The notes below the pieces were generated by a model. It searched no databases. It was not told the origin of the DNA and saw only the letters and a list, made by a program, of their open reading frames with translations. A stretch of 37,555 nt of DNA from Gammaproteobacteria bacterium (lineage in GTDB: Bacteria; Pseudomonadota; Gammaproteobacteria; Chromatiales; Chromatiaceae), in the NCBI GenBank assembly GCA_020445335.1, contig JAGRGU010000011.1:1-37555 (forward strand), read 5' to 3'. This document shows positions 19,409 to 30,783 of the stretch, one piece after another. The translations under genes and the position numbers were made by a program. Every line of letters begins with the position of its first letter. The stretch's first letter is position 1.

Positions 19409-20482
19409 ATGTCGTTTGATCTGATAAGAGTCGGTTGCTTCAGAAATCTGTTACAGACCGAGGTTGTTCCACAACCTGGTATCAACATTTTTTTCGGAAA
19501 AAACGCCTCGGGAAAAAGTTCCTTCCTTGAGGCGCTTTACGTATTGGGCCGGGGAAAATCATTCAGGGAGAATCATCCTCTCAATCTCATCAGTCACGGG
19601 ATGAGATCCTTCAACGTCTACGGAAGAAAAATTGATGATCAAAGGAGAGTACAAATAGGCGTCGAATACTCCAGAGGTGGTTTCAAAGCTCATTTGGATG
19701 GTGCACCCGTTCTAAGACTATCTCAGCTTGCCGAGCAAACTCCTATACAGATTATCGCTCCCAATACATTGGAAATTGTAGAAAAGGGCTCCATGGGAAG
19801 ACGTAGTCTGATCGACTGGGGAGTGTTCCACGTGGAACATGAATTTGGAAAAATATCCAGTCGATACCGTCGAGTGCTCTCGCAACGGAACGCTGATATA
19901 AGAAACAACGTTACTTCGCGCGCCAGTTCGATATGGATACCAGAGCTGGTCTCCCTGGGAAACCAGATAGATACAGCGAGATGCAGGTACACCGACCTGT
20001 TGAAGATTAGATTTCAGCAGTACAGTAAGTTGTTGGGAATGGAGCAAATCCCCTCTTTGGAACTTTTCAAAGGATGGAGCAGCAAACACTCTCTCGAAGA
20101 GTCACTAAAACTATCGGCGGAACAGGATAAGAAAAGGGGCTTCGTATCTGTTGGTCCGCATCGCGCCGATCTTCTTTTTAAAGATGAACAGGGTCTCTTA
20201 AAAAAATGGGGCTCAAGAGGGCAAATAAAAATGTCATTGATTGCGCTCTCATTAGCTCAAGTCGATCTGCTTTTCGAATTGCGTCAGAAGAGATCTGTTT
20301 TGCTTTTGGACGATCTTCCTTCAGAACTTGATGAAGAGAGTTTGGCAAACGTCTACGCTGTTCTCTGCAATTCCAAACATCAGGTATTCATTACGACTGT
20401 CGACAAATCTCGTTTCTCAAAGCTTCACAGAGGTGGTTGGTTCCACGTGGAACATGGGGCGATAGCCGAAGTCTGTGTATAA
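19409..20482 (+). CDS. recF: DNA replication and repair protein RecF
   Basis: RecF is an SMC-like ATPase that loads RecA at single-strand gaps with RecO and RecR. The 357-residue protein has Walker A GKNASGKSS at 30-38, the signature-like SRGQIKMSLIALSLAQ region (about 268-283) and Walker B VLLLDDLPSELDE (about 298-310). The coding sequence contains two ParB-binding parS palindromes (19824-19839 and 20439-20454); both sit in frame without disturbing conserved motifs. The first encodes the FHVEH stretch and the second again FHVEH close to the C terminus, so the same five residues occur twice because of the DNA element. Confidence 0.97.
   Translation: MSFDLIRVGCFRNLLQTEVVPQPGINIFFGKNASGKSSFLEALYVLGRGKSFRENHPLNLISHGMRSFNVYGRKIDDQRRVQIGVEYSRGGFKAHLDGAPVLRLSQLAEQTPIQIIAPNTLEIVEKGSMGRRSLIDWGVFHVEHEFGKISSRYRRVLSQRNADIRNNVTSRASSIWIPELVSLGNQIDTARCRYTDLLKIRFQQYSKLLGMEQIPSLELFKGWSSKHSLEESLKLSAEQDKKRGFVSVGPHRADLLFKDEQGLLKKWGSRGQIKMSLIALSLAQVDLLFELRQKRSVLLLDDLPSELDEESLANVYAVLCNSKHQVFITTVDKSRFSKLHRGGWFHVEHGAIAEVCV
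19824..19839. promoter_or_regulatory. parS site 1 (ParB-binding palindrome) inside recF
   Basis: TGTTCCACGTGGAACA is a perfect 16-bp palindrome and, from established knowledge, the pseudomonad parS consensus. It lies about 1.8 kb from the candidate origin. It should load the ParB encoded at 1747-2628. Confidence 0.9.
20439..20454. promoter_or_regulatory. parS site 2 (ParB-binding palindrome) inside recF
   Basis: GGTTCCACGTGGAACA keeps the 14-bp palindromic core and differs from site 1 only at the first base. It lies 615 bp from site 1 and 24 bp before a TATAAT hexamer that may belong to a gyrB promoter. Confidence 0.88.
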
Positions 20483-20483
20483 T
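20478..20483 (+). promoter_or_regulatory. Possible -10 element of a gyrB promoter
   Basis: A perfect TATAAT overlaps the recF stop codon, 85 bp before the gyrB start. The -35 position holds no good match, so the promoter may be weak or activator-dependent. It lies immediately downstream of parS site 2. Confidence 0.35.
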
Positions 20484-20531
20484 CGGTATCCATCTGTTTG
20501 TCCTCTGGATTCTTACTAGGATTCATTTTAT

Positions 20532-22967
<2,436 letters not shown>

Positions 22968-22981
22968 ACAGGGTCTCCTCC

Positions 22982-23701
22982 ATGACCGAAGAACTATTTC
23001 GCGAAGATGCCTATTTGAAATCCTGCCGCGCCGAGGTTGTATCGGCGGATGACGACGGTATTCAACTGAATCGGACCATCTTTTACCCATTGGGTGGAGG
23101 GCAACCCGGTGATACCGGCGTGCTGGTTCGGGGGAGTGGCGAAGAGCTGAGCATCGTCGATACACGCAAGGATCGGACTACGGGCGCCCATCTCCATATC
23201 GCTGAAAAGGGATCGGAATTGCCGATGCCGGGGGAGACAGTAGAGGCGCGTATCGATTGGGAGCGACGTCACCGATTAATGCGAATGCACAGTTGCATGC
23301 ATCTCCTGTGCGCCTTGATCCCAGCCGGTGTTACAGGCGGTTCGGTCCGCGACGGTAGCGCCAGGCTGGATTTCGATCTTCCGCAGCCGCCGGACAGGCA
23401 GGAGATCGAAATGGCTCTCAATCGACTGATCACCGGAGATCACCGCATGAGTCAGCGCTGGATCAGTGACGATGAGTTGGATGCCCGACCGGAACTGGTA
23501 AGGACGATGTCGGTACAGCCGCCGCGCGGAGCAGGTCGGGTACGATTGGTTGAGTTTGAGGGAGTCGACCTGCAGCCCTGCGGTGGAACCCACGTTGCCT
23601 CGACCGGCGAAATCGGACCGGTGGTGGTAAAGAAGATCGAAAAGAAGGGTAAAAAAAACCGCCGAATTACAATCGAGTTTGCGTCAAATGAGAACCGGTA
23701 G
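22982..23701 (+). CDS. alaX: Alanyl-tRNA editing protein AlaX
   Basis: This free-standing editing domain, related to the C-terminal half of alanyl-tRNA synthetase, hydrolyses Ser-tRNA(Ala) or Gly-tRNA(Ala). The 239 residues contain a glycine-rich segment FYPLGGGQPGDTG (34-46). The two zinc-binding motifs are HSCMH (His103 and His107) and CGGTH (Cys200 and His204), so it is the medium-length AlaX type with an intact metal site. It starts 14 nt after the gyrB stop with only a weak AGGG upstream and is probably read through from gyrB. It converges on plsC with 20 bp between stops and no clear terminator. Confidence 0.9.
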   Translation: MTEELFREDAYLKSCRAEVVSADDDGIQLNRTIFYPLGGGQPGDTGVLVRGSGEELSIVDTRKDRTTGAHLHIAEKGSELPMPGETVEARIDWERRHRLMRMHSCMHLLCALIPAGVTGGSVRDGSARLDFDLPQPPDRQEIEMALNRLITGDHRMSQRWISDDELDARPELVRTMSVQPPRGAGRVRLVEFEGVDLQPCGGTHVASTGEIGPVVVKKIEKKGKKNRRITIEFASNENR

Positions 23702-23721
23702 CGCCAATTAGTAAGTATTTA

Positions 23722-24441
23722 CTATCGGCTTTGTGGCAGACTTGATGAAGCCTCCTCTATCCACCGCTCTGTTCGCCTGGTGATTTCAGCAGCATTTAGA
23801 CCGGCAGTCTCTATCACCGGCCCAATCACCACGTCGATGGTACCCGGATACTTTTTGATACCCCGTCGGCGCCAGAACACTCCGGCGTTGTGCGCGATCG
23901 GCAGCACAGGATAGCCGGTTTTCTCCGCCAGCAGCGCGCCTCCCAAACCATACTTCTTGCGGCTCCCTGGCGCGACGCGGGTCCCCTCAGGAAAAATGAC
24001 CACGGTGCGCCCCTGCTCCAGTCGGATCCTGCCCTGTTCGATTATCTGCACAGCAGCTTTGCGGCCGGCTTTTCGATTGATGGCGATCGGTTGAGCTGCC
24101 GCAAGCGCCCAACCGAACAATGGGATCCACATCAGCTCCCGTTTCAGTACCCATGTCTGATCGCGTGGCAGTAGCCAACGAAACGCGATTGTTTCCCAGG
24201 CGGACTGATGCTTGGAGAGTACGATGGTGTTGCCTTGCGGCATGTTTTCCGCGCCGCTGACACGATAGCGGAGTCCGCAGATCCATCGTTGCAGCAGCAG
24301 ATTGCAGTAGCCCCAGCTATTGGCAATCATCGATCTGCCTTGAAACGGAAGCAACCACCCGATGGTCGACAAAATGAGAGCGAAGAGCGCGGTGGTGACA
24401 ACCAGAAAAACAAAATAGACGAGTGATCTAATTAGCGTCAT
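23722..24441 (-). CDS. plsC: 1-acyl-sn-glycerol-3-phosphate acyltransferase
   Basis: PlsC acylates lysophosphatidic acid at the inner membrane to give phosphatidic acid. The 239 residues have an N-terminal membrane segment (about 8-31). The catalytic motif is KHQSAWE with His78, where the usual HX4D aspartate is replaced by Glu83. The substrate motif FPEGTR (150-155) and the later VLPIAHNAG block follow. The H-X4-E variant with KHQSAWET is, as I recall, seen in other proteobacterial PlsC homologues, so activity is likely. Its ATG overlaps the gmhB stop (ATGA, 24438-24441). It could instead acylate another lysolipid. Confidence 0.88.
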   Translation of the reverse strand: MTLIRSLVYFVFLVVTTALFALILSTIGWLLPFQGRSMIANSWGYCNLLLQRWICGLRYRVSGAENMPQGNTIVLSKHQSAWETIAFRWLLPRDQTWVLKRELMWIPLFGWALAAAQPIAINRKAGRKAAVQIIEQGRIRLEQGRTVVIFPEGTRVAPGSRKKYGLGGALLAEKTGYPVLPIAHNAGVFWRRRGIKKYPGTIDVVIGPVIETAGLNAAEITRRTERWIEEASSSLPQSR

Positions 24442-24968
24442 AGGTAATCTGCAACCGCTGATTGGAGGTCAGGAAATATCTTCAGACCCTTTTTGTCTTC
24501 AAGATTATCAAGGGTCTGTTGGCCATTGCCGGTAAGTACCAACGCGCGTGGTATGCCCAGGCTATCCGCTGCCTCCAAATCACGCAGACTGTCGCCGATC
24601 AGAAGCGCCTCTTCCGCAGGTGTGTGGAAGCGGCTCAGCGCATCCTTCAGCAATCCCGATTTAGGCTTGCGGCACTCACAATTGTCATCGGGGCCGTGAG
24701 GGCAGAAGAAGAGCGCGTCGATGTGTCCACCGAGCTTGTCGAGCTCCTTGCGCATTTTCTGGTGTATGGCGTTCAGGTCATCGATGCTAAACAGTCCCCG
24801 TGCAAGGCCCGACTGGTTGGTAACGACCGCGACCTTGAGACCCGCTCGATTCAATGCCACGATCGCTTGCAGGCTGCCGGCTATGGGCTGCCACTCATCG
24901 GGTGACTTGATATAGCTCTCCGAGTCTTCATTGATTACGCCATCGCGGTCGAGTATTAACAGTTTCAT
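24438..24968 (-). CDS. gmhB: D-glycero-beta-D-manno-heptose-1,7-bisphosphate 7-phosphatase
   Basis: GmhB is a HAD-superfamily phosphatase of ADP-heptose synthesis for the lipopolysaccharide inner core. The 176 residues have the HAD nucleophile motif DRDGVIN with Asp7 and Asp9, then TNQSG (50-54). The zinc site is CPHGPDDNCEC (Cys89, His91, Cys97, Cys99), followed by KPKSG, and the last HAD motif is IGDSLRDLEAA. All catalytic and metal residues are present. It lies downstream of glyS, a common gammaproteobacterial order, and overlaps plsC. The 127 bp before it toward glyS show no strong promoter. Confidence 0.95.
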   Translation of the reverse strand: MKLLILDRDGVINEDSESYIKSPDEWQPIAGSLQAIVALNRAGLKVAVVTNQSGLARGLFSIDDLNAIHQKMRKELDKLGGHIDALFFCPHGPDDNCECRKPKSGLLKDALSRFHTPAEEALLIGDSLRDLEAADSLGIPRALVLTGNGQQTLDNLEDKKGLKIFPDLQSAVADYL

Positions 24969-25095
24969 TGCGATCCTTAATGAAAGTGAGCGCTAACCAA
25001 CAATGACTGTTGATGCAACTTTGACAACGCTTCCGGCACTTCGGTCACCCTGATCCGATGCACTGCGTGCGGAGTCGACATCGCCTGATGCAGTG

Positions 25096-27165
25096 CTAGA
25101 TCCTGGATATATCGGCGACACCGATGAAAAGTCGGTTCAGCCTTTTCAGCAATGCCAGGCGGTTGTTGCGTACCGCCTCCTCTTCGGCCATGACCATTAC
25201 CTCGTCGAAGTAGCGGTCTACCGGCAGCCTCAACTCGGCCAGTGAGATCAGCGTCTCTGCATAGCGATACTCGGCTAGCAGCGGAGCGATCTGTCGGGCT
25301 TTTTCATCTATCAATTGATGCAGTTCGCGTTCGGCTTCGTTCTCGAACAGTGCGGTATCGACCGCGTCCGTTTCGCCCCCGGAACTCTTTTTCAGAATGT
25401 TGACGATGCGCTTGTTGGCTGCAGCCAGAGCTTCGGCTTCCGCAAGCGCAACGAACTTCAGCACAGCGGCGATTCTGCGGTCGAAATCGGCCAGCGTTTG
25501 AGGCTCCACGCTGGCTACCGATTCGAAAATGTTTACGCTGACGCCCTGATCCAGATAGAGGCCCTTCAGCCTTTCCAGCATGAATTCGTAGACCTGTTCG
25601 ACAACATCGTCAGCCCCTACGCGTTCTCCCAGTGTGTCGGCGCTCAGCTGCAGCAGGGCGCGCAGATCGAGCGCAAGTGCATGCTCCTTGAGGTTGCGCA
25701 AAACTCCCAGTGCGGCTCTGCGCAACGCAAACGGGTCTTTGTCGCCGGTCGGTTTTTGGCCGATGCCGAAGATGCCCACCAGGGTATCCAGACGGTCGGC
25801 GATGGAGATGGCGATACCGGTGGGGGTCTTGGCCAGGCGGTCGCCGGAGAAGCGGGGGTGGTAGAACTCCTCCATGGCGATCGCCAACTCTCCGCTCTCT
25901 CCATCCCTTTGCGCCTGGTATCGACCCATGATCCCCTGCATGTCGGGAAACTCACCGACCATCTCGGTCATCAGATCGCAACGGCTGAGCATTCCCGCTC
26001 TGCTGGCCAGGGCAGGATCCCCACCGGTCTTCACCGCGATCTCCTCGGCCAGCGCGGCAACACGCTCCGATTTCTCGTGGAGCGTGCCGAGCTTTAGCTG
26101 AAAAACCACCGACCTCAACGACTCGAGATGATCCTCCAGTCTTTTCTTGCCATCCTGCTGCCAGAAAAACATCGCGTCCGCGAGTCGGGGACGTATCACC
26201 CGCTCATTTCCCTCTTTGATAACCTCCGGCGTCGGGCTCTCGATGTTGGCAATGGTGATGAAGTGATTCATCAGTCGGCCACTAGCATCTTCAAGATGAA
26301 AATACTTTTGATTCTTTTTCATACTCAAAATCAAGGCTTCGTGTGGGACCTGCAGGTAGGCCTCCTCGAAACCGGCGGTGATCGGCACCGGCCACTCAAC
26401 CAGCGCGGTTACCTCGCTGAGAAGTGCCGGATCGATCTCGGCCCGGCCGCCCAATGCGTCGGCGCTGCGCTCCACCTGTTCGCGAATCTTCTCCTTGCGC
26501 CGATCGAAATTGGCGATTACGTTGCCACGCCGTAGCAGCGCATCTTCGTAGTCGCCCGGATGATCGATCGCGATCGCTTGCGGGTGGTGAAAACGGTGAC
26601 CGTAGGTAAGCCTGCCGGCGGGCGCATCGAGAATGGTGCAGGGCACTACCGCTTGGCCGTGCAGAAACAGCAGCCAGTGGACCGGGCGTACGAACTGCGC
26701 CTCGGAGGCGCCCCAGCGCATACGCTTCGGAATCGGCAGCCGATTGAGTGCGTTCTCGGCAATTTCCGGCAACAGTTCGGCGGCGCTTTTACCCAGCTCT
26801 TTGAGCCGGTACATCAGCCAGGCGCCCTTATCTGTCTCGACCTGTTCCAGCGCCTCGACGGTAGTGCCGCAGGAGTGGGCGAAGCCACTGGCCGCCCTGG
26901 TGGGTTTTCCATCGCTGTCGAAAGCCGCTTTCACTGCCGGTCCGCGACGTTCGATTTCTCGATCGGGCTGGCGCAGGGAGCACTCTTTCACCAGCAGCCC
27001 CAATCTTCGCGGTGTGGCGTAGGGGGTTATTGCGCCGTATTCGAGATTCGCCCTGTTCAGTCCCTCGGTAAACTCGAGAGTGAGTGCCGCAGAGAGTCGC
27101 TCCAACGCAATCGGCGGCAGCTCTTCGGTACCCAGTTCAAAGAGCAGATCTGCTGTTTCAAGCAT
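25096..27165 (-). CDS. glyS: Glycyl-tRNA synthetase beta subunit
   Basis: This is the tRNA-binding subunit of the alpha2-beta2 bacterial glycyl-tRNA synthetase. The 689-residue protein begins with the typical [12 protein letters not shown] (7-18), carries the conserved MRWG and KKNQKYFHL segments, and the [28 protein letters not shown] block (about 456-483). The C-terminal anticodon-binding helical region with [20 protein letters not shown] is complete. It overlaps the 3' end of glyQ by 8 nt, so translation is probably coupled and subunits are made in equal amounts. Confidence 0.98.
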   Translation of the reverse strand: MLETADLLFELGTEELPPIALERLSAALTLEFTEGLNRANLEYGAITPYATPRRLGLLVKECSLRQPDREIERRGPAVKAAFDSDGKPTRAASGFAHSCGTTVEALEQVETDKGAWLMYRLKELGKSAAELLPEIAENALNRLPIPKRMRWGASEAQFVRPVHWLLFLHGQAVVPCTILDAPAGRLTYGHRFHHPQAIAIDHPGDYEDALLRRGNVIANFDRRKEKIREQVERSADALGGRAEIDPALLSEVTALVEWPVPITAGFEEAYLQVPHEALILSMKKNQKYFHLEDASGRLMNHFITIANIESPTPEVIKEGNERVIRPRLADAMFFWQQDGKKRLEDHLESLRSVVFQLKLGTLHEKSERVAALAEEIAVKTGGDPALASRAGMLSRCDLMTEMVGEFPDMQGIMGRYQAQRDGESGELAIAMEEFYHPRFSGDRLAKTPTGIAISIADRLDTLVGIFGIGQKPTGDKDPFALRRAALGVLRNLKEHALALDLRALLQLSADTLGERVGADDVVEQVYEFMLERLKGLYLDQGVSVNIFESVASVEPQTLADFDRRIAAVLKFVALAEAEALAAANKRIVNILKKSSGGETDAVDTALFENEAERELHQLIDEKARQIAPLLAEYRYAETLISLAELRLPVDRYFDEVMVMAEEEAVRNNRLALLKRLNRLFIGVADISRI

Positions 27166-28096
27166 CTTTCTTCTCCCGATTGTCGGTCAGCATCGGGAAG
27201 CCCAGCTTCTCGCGTGCATCGTAGTAAGCCTGGGCGACGTCGCGCGCGAGCGCCCGAACTCGAAGAATATAGCGCTGACGTTCGGTTACCGATATGGCGT
27301 GCCTGGCATCCAGCAGGTTGAAAGTGTGCGACGCCTTGAGTACCTGTTCGTAGGCCGGAAGCGGCAGGCCGAGCCCGATCAGTTTGTTGCTCTCCTGTTC
27401 GCATTGATCGAAGTAGCCGAACAGATAAGAGACATCGGCGTGCTCGAAATTGTAGGCAGACTGCTCCACCTCGTTCTGGTGAAAGACATCACCGTAGGTG
27501 ATGGCGCCCTGCGGACCGCGCGTCCAGACCAGGTCGAATACGCTTTTGACCCCCTGCAGATACATGGCGATTCGCTCCAGGCCGTAGGTGATCTCGCCGG
27601 TGACCGGTCTGCAGTCGAGTCCGCCCACCTGCTGGAAGTAGGTGAACTGGGTGACCTCCATACCATTGAGCCATACCTCCCAACCGAGACCCCAGGCGCC
27701 TAGCGAAGGGGACTCCCAGTTATCCTCGACAAAGCGGATATCGTGAACTTTCGGATCGATACCGAGCATCTCCAGAGAGCCGAGATAGAGCTGCTGAATA
27801 TCCAGTGGTGACGGCTTCATCACCACCTGGTACTGGTAGTAGTGCTGCAGTCGATTGGGATTCTCGCCATAGCGCCCGTCGGTCGGTCGCCGCGAAGGCT
27901 GCACGTAGGCGGCATTCCAGGGTTCCGGTCCCACCGCGCGCAGGAAGGTGGCGGTGTGAAAGGTGCCGGCTCCAACCTCCATATCGTAGGGCTGTAGTAC
28001 GACGCAACCCTGGTCGGCCCAAAACCGCTCAAGGGCGAAGACCAATCCCTGGAATGTGCTCAAATCGGCGCTGTCGCCTATCGTCTGCTTGTTCAA
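27158..28096 (-). CDS. glyQ: Glycyl-tRNA synthetase alpha subunit
   Basis: This is the catalytic class II subunit that activates glycine. The 312-residue protein contains [19 protein letters not shown] (about 13-31), the class II motif region around [11 protein letters not shown], the strongly conserved [15 protein letters not shown] segment ([20 protein letters not shown]) and the [16 protein letters not shown] tail. The start is uncertain: a TTG at 28096 gives a short extra N terminus, and a second TTG codes residue 12, just before the conserved STFQGL. A TATAAT -10 lies 39-44 bp upstream of the chosen start, which supports a start close to 28096. Confidence 0.96.
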   Translation of the reverse strand: MNKQTIGDSADLSTFQGLVFALERFWADQGCVVLQPYDMEVGAGTFHTATFLRAVGPEPWNAAYVQPSRRPTDGRYGENPNRLQHYYQYQVVMKPSPLDIQQLYLGSLEMLGIDPKVHDIRFVEDNWESPSLGAWGLGWEVWLNGMEVTQFTYFQQVGGLDCRPVTGEITYGLERIAMYLQGVKSVFDLVWTRGPQGAITYGDVFHQNEVEQSAYNFEHADVSYLFGYFDQCEQESNKLIGLGLPLPAYEQVLKASHTFNLLDARHAISVTERQRYILRVRALARDVAQAYYDAREKLGFPMLTDNREKKDA

Positions 28097-28134
28097 GATC
28101 TCGACTCGATTATTGGTGGCAAGAAGAGCCGGTA

Positions 28135-28165
28135 ATTATATCTTTGCCAAGGGGTATTTGGCCAA
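28135..28165 (-). promoter_or_regulatory. Likely promoter of the glyQS-gmhB-plsC operon
   Basis: On the minus strand a perfect -10 TATAAT (28135-28140) lies 39 bp upstream of the glyQ start. The best -35, TTGGCC (28160-28165), is 19 nt away, which is a long spacer. The -10 match makes it believable; the -35 is the weak part. Confidence 0.5.
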
Positions 28166-28292
28166 CAGCCGGGTAGTCGCAGCGTTACTGCTTCACTGGT
28201 CTGTCGGGTGGATTGGCTGTTAGACTTACGCGTCTGCTGCGCCACCTCGATCTGATTTTATCCATCGAACATCTCTTGACGGAAAAGCGAAC

Positions 28293-29339
28293 GTGACCAT
28301 ACCCAAAGCAAAAGCGGTGGCATTGATTTCGGGTGGGCTCGACTCCCTGCTGGCGGCACATGTGGCGATCGAGCAAGGTGTACATGTCGAAGGGATCAAT
28401 TTCTTCACCGGTTTCTGCGTGGAGGGGCATACGCATGCGATTCGCAAGCAGGATCGCAGCAAACCCAAGCGTAACAATGCGCTTTGGGTCGCCGAACAGC
28501 TGGGAATCAAGCTGCACATCATCGATATCATCGAGGAGTACAAAGCGGTTGTCTTCAATCCCAGATACGGCTATGGCGCCAATCTCAATCCCTGTCTCGA
28601 CTGCAAGATTTTCATGGTCAGGAAAGCGCATGAGTGGTGCTTGAAGCAGGGCTTCGACTTCATCGTCACCGGCGAAGTGATCGGTCAGCGACCGATGTCA
28701 CAGCGCAAGGATACGATGCCGGTCGTATCACGCCAGTCGGGTGCCGAGGATCGTCTGTTGCGTCCCTTGTGCGCGAAGAATCTTCCGCCGACGCTGCCCG
28801 AGCGCGAGGGTTGGGTCGACCGGGAGAAGCTGTACGATTTCTCGGGGCGCAGCAGGAAGCCGCAGATGGCTTTGGCGGCCCGATTTGGTTTCAAGGATTA
28901 CGCTCAGCCGGCGGGCGGCTGCTGCTTCCTGACCGATGCGCAGTACTCCAGCAAGCTGGCTGACCTCTGGCGGTCAAGGGGAGAGAAGCGCTATGAACTC
29001 GACGATATCATGCTGTTGAAAGTGGGCCGCCACTTCCGTCCCAAACCGGGATTCAAGGTCATCGTCGCCCGGGAGGAGGGAGAGGGGAAGTTTCTGCAGG
29101 GCTACCGCAAGCAGTTTCTTTCGCTGTCGACCACCAGTCATCCGGGGCCTTTGGCACTGATCGATGGTGAAGTCGAGCCAGCGGATATCGAACTGGCAGC
29201 ACGATTGATCTCGCGCTATAGCAAGGGTCGGAATGAGGAGAAGGTCGAGGTCGAAGTGCGACAGCCCGATGGTTCGAGTCACCAGCTCAGGGTGCAGCCG
29301 CTGGCGCCGAGCGATATTCCCGAGGCCTGGCACCTGTGA
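28293..29339 (+). CDS. MnmA-like PP-loop RNA thiolation protein
   Basis: This looks like an ATP-pyrophosphatase that adenylates a uridine before sulfur transfer. The 348-residue protein has the PP-loop SGGLDS at 13-18. NPCLDCK follows, with Cys101/Cys104, resembling the first catalytic cysteine motif NPCxxCN of MnmA. GGCCF has Cys210/Cys211 where MnmA has its second catalytic cysteine (GICF). The C-terminal third (DDIMLLKVGRHFRP, 237-250, onward) is not MnmA-like and may be a small RNA-binding domain of the NFACT-R/DUF814 kind; that is from memory. It is not canonical MnmA. The GTG start at 28293 follows ACGGAAAA. Its stop overlaps the TusA-like gene's GTG. Confidence 0.75.
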   Translation: MTIPKAKAVALISGGLDSLLAAHVAIEQGVHVEGINFFTGFCVEGHTHAIRKQDRSKPKRNNALWVAEQLGIKLHIIDIIEEYKAVVFNPRYGYGANLNPCLDCKIFMVRKAHEWCLKQGFDFIVTGEVIGQRPMSQRKDTMPVVSRQSGAEDRLLRPLCAKNLPPTLPEREGWVDREKLYDFSGRSRKPQMALAARFGFKDYAQPAGGCCFLTDAQYSSKLADLWRSRGEKRYELDDIMLLKVGRHFRPKPGFKVIVAREEGEGKFLQGYRKQFLSLSTTSHPGPLALIDGEVEPADIELAARLISRYSKGRNEEKVEVEVRQPDGSSHQLRVQPLAPSDIPEAWHL

Positions 29340-29566
29340 GCAACATCATCGTCGATGCCCGTGGGTTGCTCTGTCCGATGCCGGTGATCAGGGTACAGGA
29401 TTGCGTGTCGACGCTCGATGCAGGCGAACTCGTTGAAGCGGTCTGCAGCGATCCCGGCGCTTTGAACGACATTCCCGCCTGGTGCCGCATCAACGGTCAT
29501 CGCGTTGTCCGGACGCAGGAGAAGGATGACGAATATATCGTCGTGTTGGAGGTGGGCGAACTGTGA
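29336..29566 (+). CDS. TusA-family sulfur carrier protein
   Basis: This is a small persulfide carrier related to E. coli TusA, SirA and YeeD. The protein has the hallmark DARGLLCPMPV, with the sulfur-carrying Cys13 in CPxP, and the later DPGALNDIPAWC block typical of TusA proteins. Two more cysteines lie in the chain (about 23 and 36) besides that in AWC (about 49). The GTG start overlaps the PP-loop stop (GTGA, 29336-29339), and the stop overlaps the next gene's GTG (29563-29566). Its position suggests it hands sulfur to the PP-loop protein. Dissimilatory sulfur metabolism is another known role for TusA proteins. Confidence 0.88.
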   Translation: MSNIIVDARGLLCPMPVIRVQDCVSTLDAGELVEAVCSDPGALNDIPAWCRINGHRVVRTQEKDDEYIVVLEVGEL

Positions 29567-30714
29567 ATGGTGATCAGGCGATGGATCGAGAGCGTCTCGC
29601 TGCGACCAAGCGGGTGACGCTGATCGGCGCGATCGTCAACGTGCTTTTGGCGCTTGTTAAGATTGTCTTCGGGTGGTTCGGTCAGTCGCACGCGCTGCTG
29701 GCAGACGGTATACATTCGCTCTCCGACCTGTTGTCGGATGCGATGGTATGGTTCGCCGCGATTCACGCCTCGCAAGGGCCTGACAAGGATCATCCCTACG
29801 GCCACGGACGTTTCGAGACCATGGCGACGCTGGGGCTCGGCCTGCTTCTGCTGCTGGTGGCGGTCGGTATCATCTGGGACGCGACCACGAGACTCTTTGC
29901 TCCCGAAAGGCTACTGGTACCTGGCCTGGTCGCCGTGGTGATCGCCGGACTCTCGGTACTCGTCAAGGAGTGGCTCTACCACTACACTGTGCGCATCGCG
30001 CGCCGCCTCAAATCGGACATGTTACGCGCCAATGCCTGGCACCATCGTAGCGATGCCGTCTCCTCGGTGGTGGTGATCTTCGGCGTTGCGGGTACGCTTG
30101 CCGGACTCCCCTATCTGGATGCGGTCGCCGCCATAGGCGTCGGTCTGATGATCGCCCACGTCGGCTGGGAACTGGGTGGGCCGGCTATTCAGGAACTGGT
30201 GGATGCCGGTCTCGATCAGGAGCGTTTGAAGAAGATAAAAGAGACCATCGTGGCAGTCAACGGGGTCAAGGCGATCCACATGTTGCGCACCCGAAGCAGT
30301 GGTGGGCAGGCTTCCGCCGACGTGCATGTCCTGGTCAATTCCAGGTTGAGCGTTTCCGAAGGGCACATGATCAGCCAGAAGGTGATGGACAACCTGATGG
30401 AGAAGATCGATGAGTTGGTGGATGTCACGGTGCATGTCGATCCGGAAGATGACGAGGAAGCAGCACCTTGCAAGGATTTGCCGTTACGCGATAATGCCGA
30501 GAGAATGCTGGCGCAGTGCTGGCGGGAGGAGCCGGCGTGGCGGCAGAGAGATCGGCTGCTGTTGCACTACCTGAACGGGAAGATCGACATCGATCTCTTC
30601 CTGCCGGCGCAACTGTTCGAGGGGGTCGAGCAGGCGGATGTGTTGCAACAGCGCCTGCAGCAGGCGCTTGGCGAGCAGCAGACTTTCCGTAATCTCAGAG
30701 TCTACTATGGATAG
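29563..30714 (+). CDS. Cation diffusion facilitator (Zn/Cd/Fe-type metal efflux)
   Basis: This is an inner-membrane metal/proton antiporter of the CDF family. Six hydrophobic helices occupy about residues 17-215. The metal site is formed by His51-Asp55 (HSLSD, helix 2) and His160-Asp164 (HHRSD, helix 5). This HD-HD set is usual for zinc transporters, with DHPYGHGRFE between helices 2 and 3. The cytoplasmic domain runs to about residue 295 (VTVHVDP). About 85 further residues form a second, charged domain not present in E. coli YiiP (300 residues). The GTG at 29563 overlaps the TusA-like stop and has GGAGG upstream; an ATG at 29581 is the alternative. Substrate is inferred. Confidence 0.9.
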   Translation: MNGDQAMDRERLAATKRVTLIGAIVNVLLALVKIVFGWFGQSHALLADGIHSLSDLLSDAMVWFAAIHASQGPDKDHPYGHGRFETMATLGLGLLLLLVAVGIIWDATTRLFAPERLLVPGLVAVVIAGLSVLVKEWLYHYTVRIARRLKSDMLRANAWHHRSDAVSSVVVIFGVAGTLAGLPYLDAVAAIGVGLMIAHVGWELGGPAIQELVDAGLDQERLKKIKETIVAVNGVKAIHMLRTRSSGGQASADVHVLVNSRLSVSEGHMISQKVMDNLMEKIDELVDVTVHVDPEDDEEAAPCKDLPLRDNAERMLAQCWREEPAWRQRDRLLLHYLNGKIDIDLFLPAQLFEGVEQADVLQQRLQQALGEQQTFRNLRVYYG

Positions 30715-30731
30715 TGCACCAAAGTGGCGCA
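30715..30731. promoter_or_regulatory. NtrC-binding site upstream of glnA
   Basis: TGCACCAAAGTGGCGCA matches the NtrC dyad TGCACCA-N3-TGGTGCA with one change. A half-site TGGTGCA follows at 30743-30749 with a poor left arm. Both lie about 210-230 bp upstream of the predicted sigma-54 start, a workable enhancer distance. Confidence 0.75.
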
Positions 30732-30783
30732 TTTTGGTTTATTGGTGCACCGTATCAGCGCGCAGGCTCAAATCCGGTTAGCG

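Noticed and set aside
29272..29284. GGTTCGAGTC resembling a tRNA T-loop
   Set aside because: It lies inside the PP-loop coding sequence and no acceptor, D or anticodon arms surround it.
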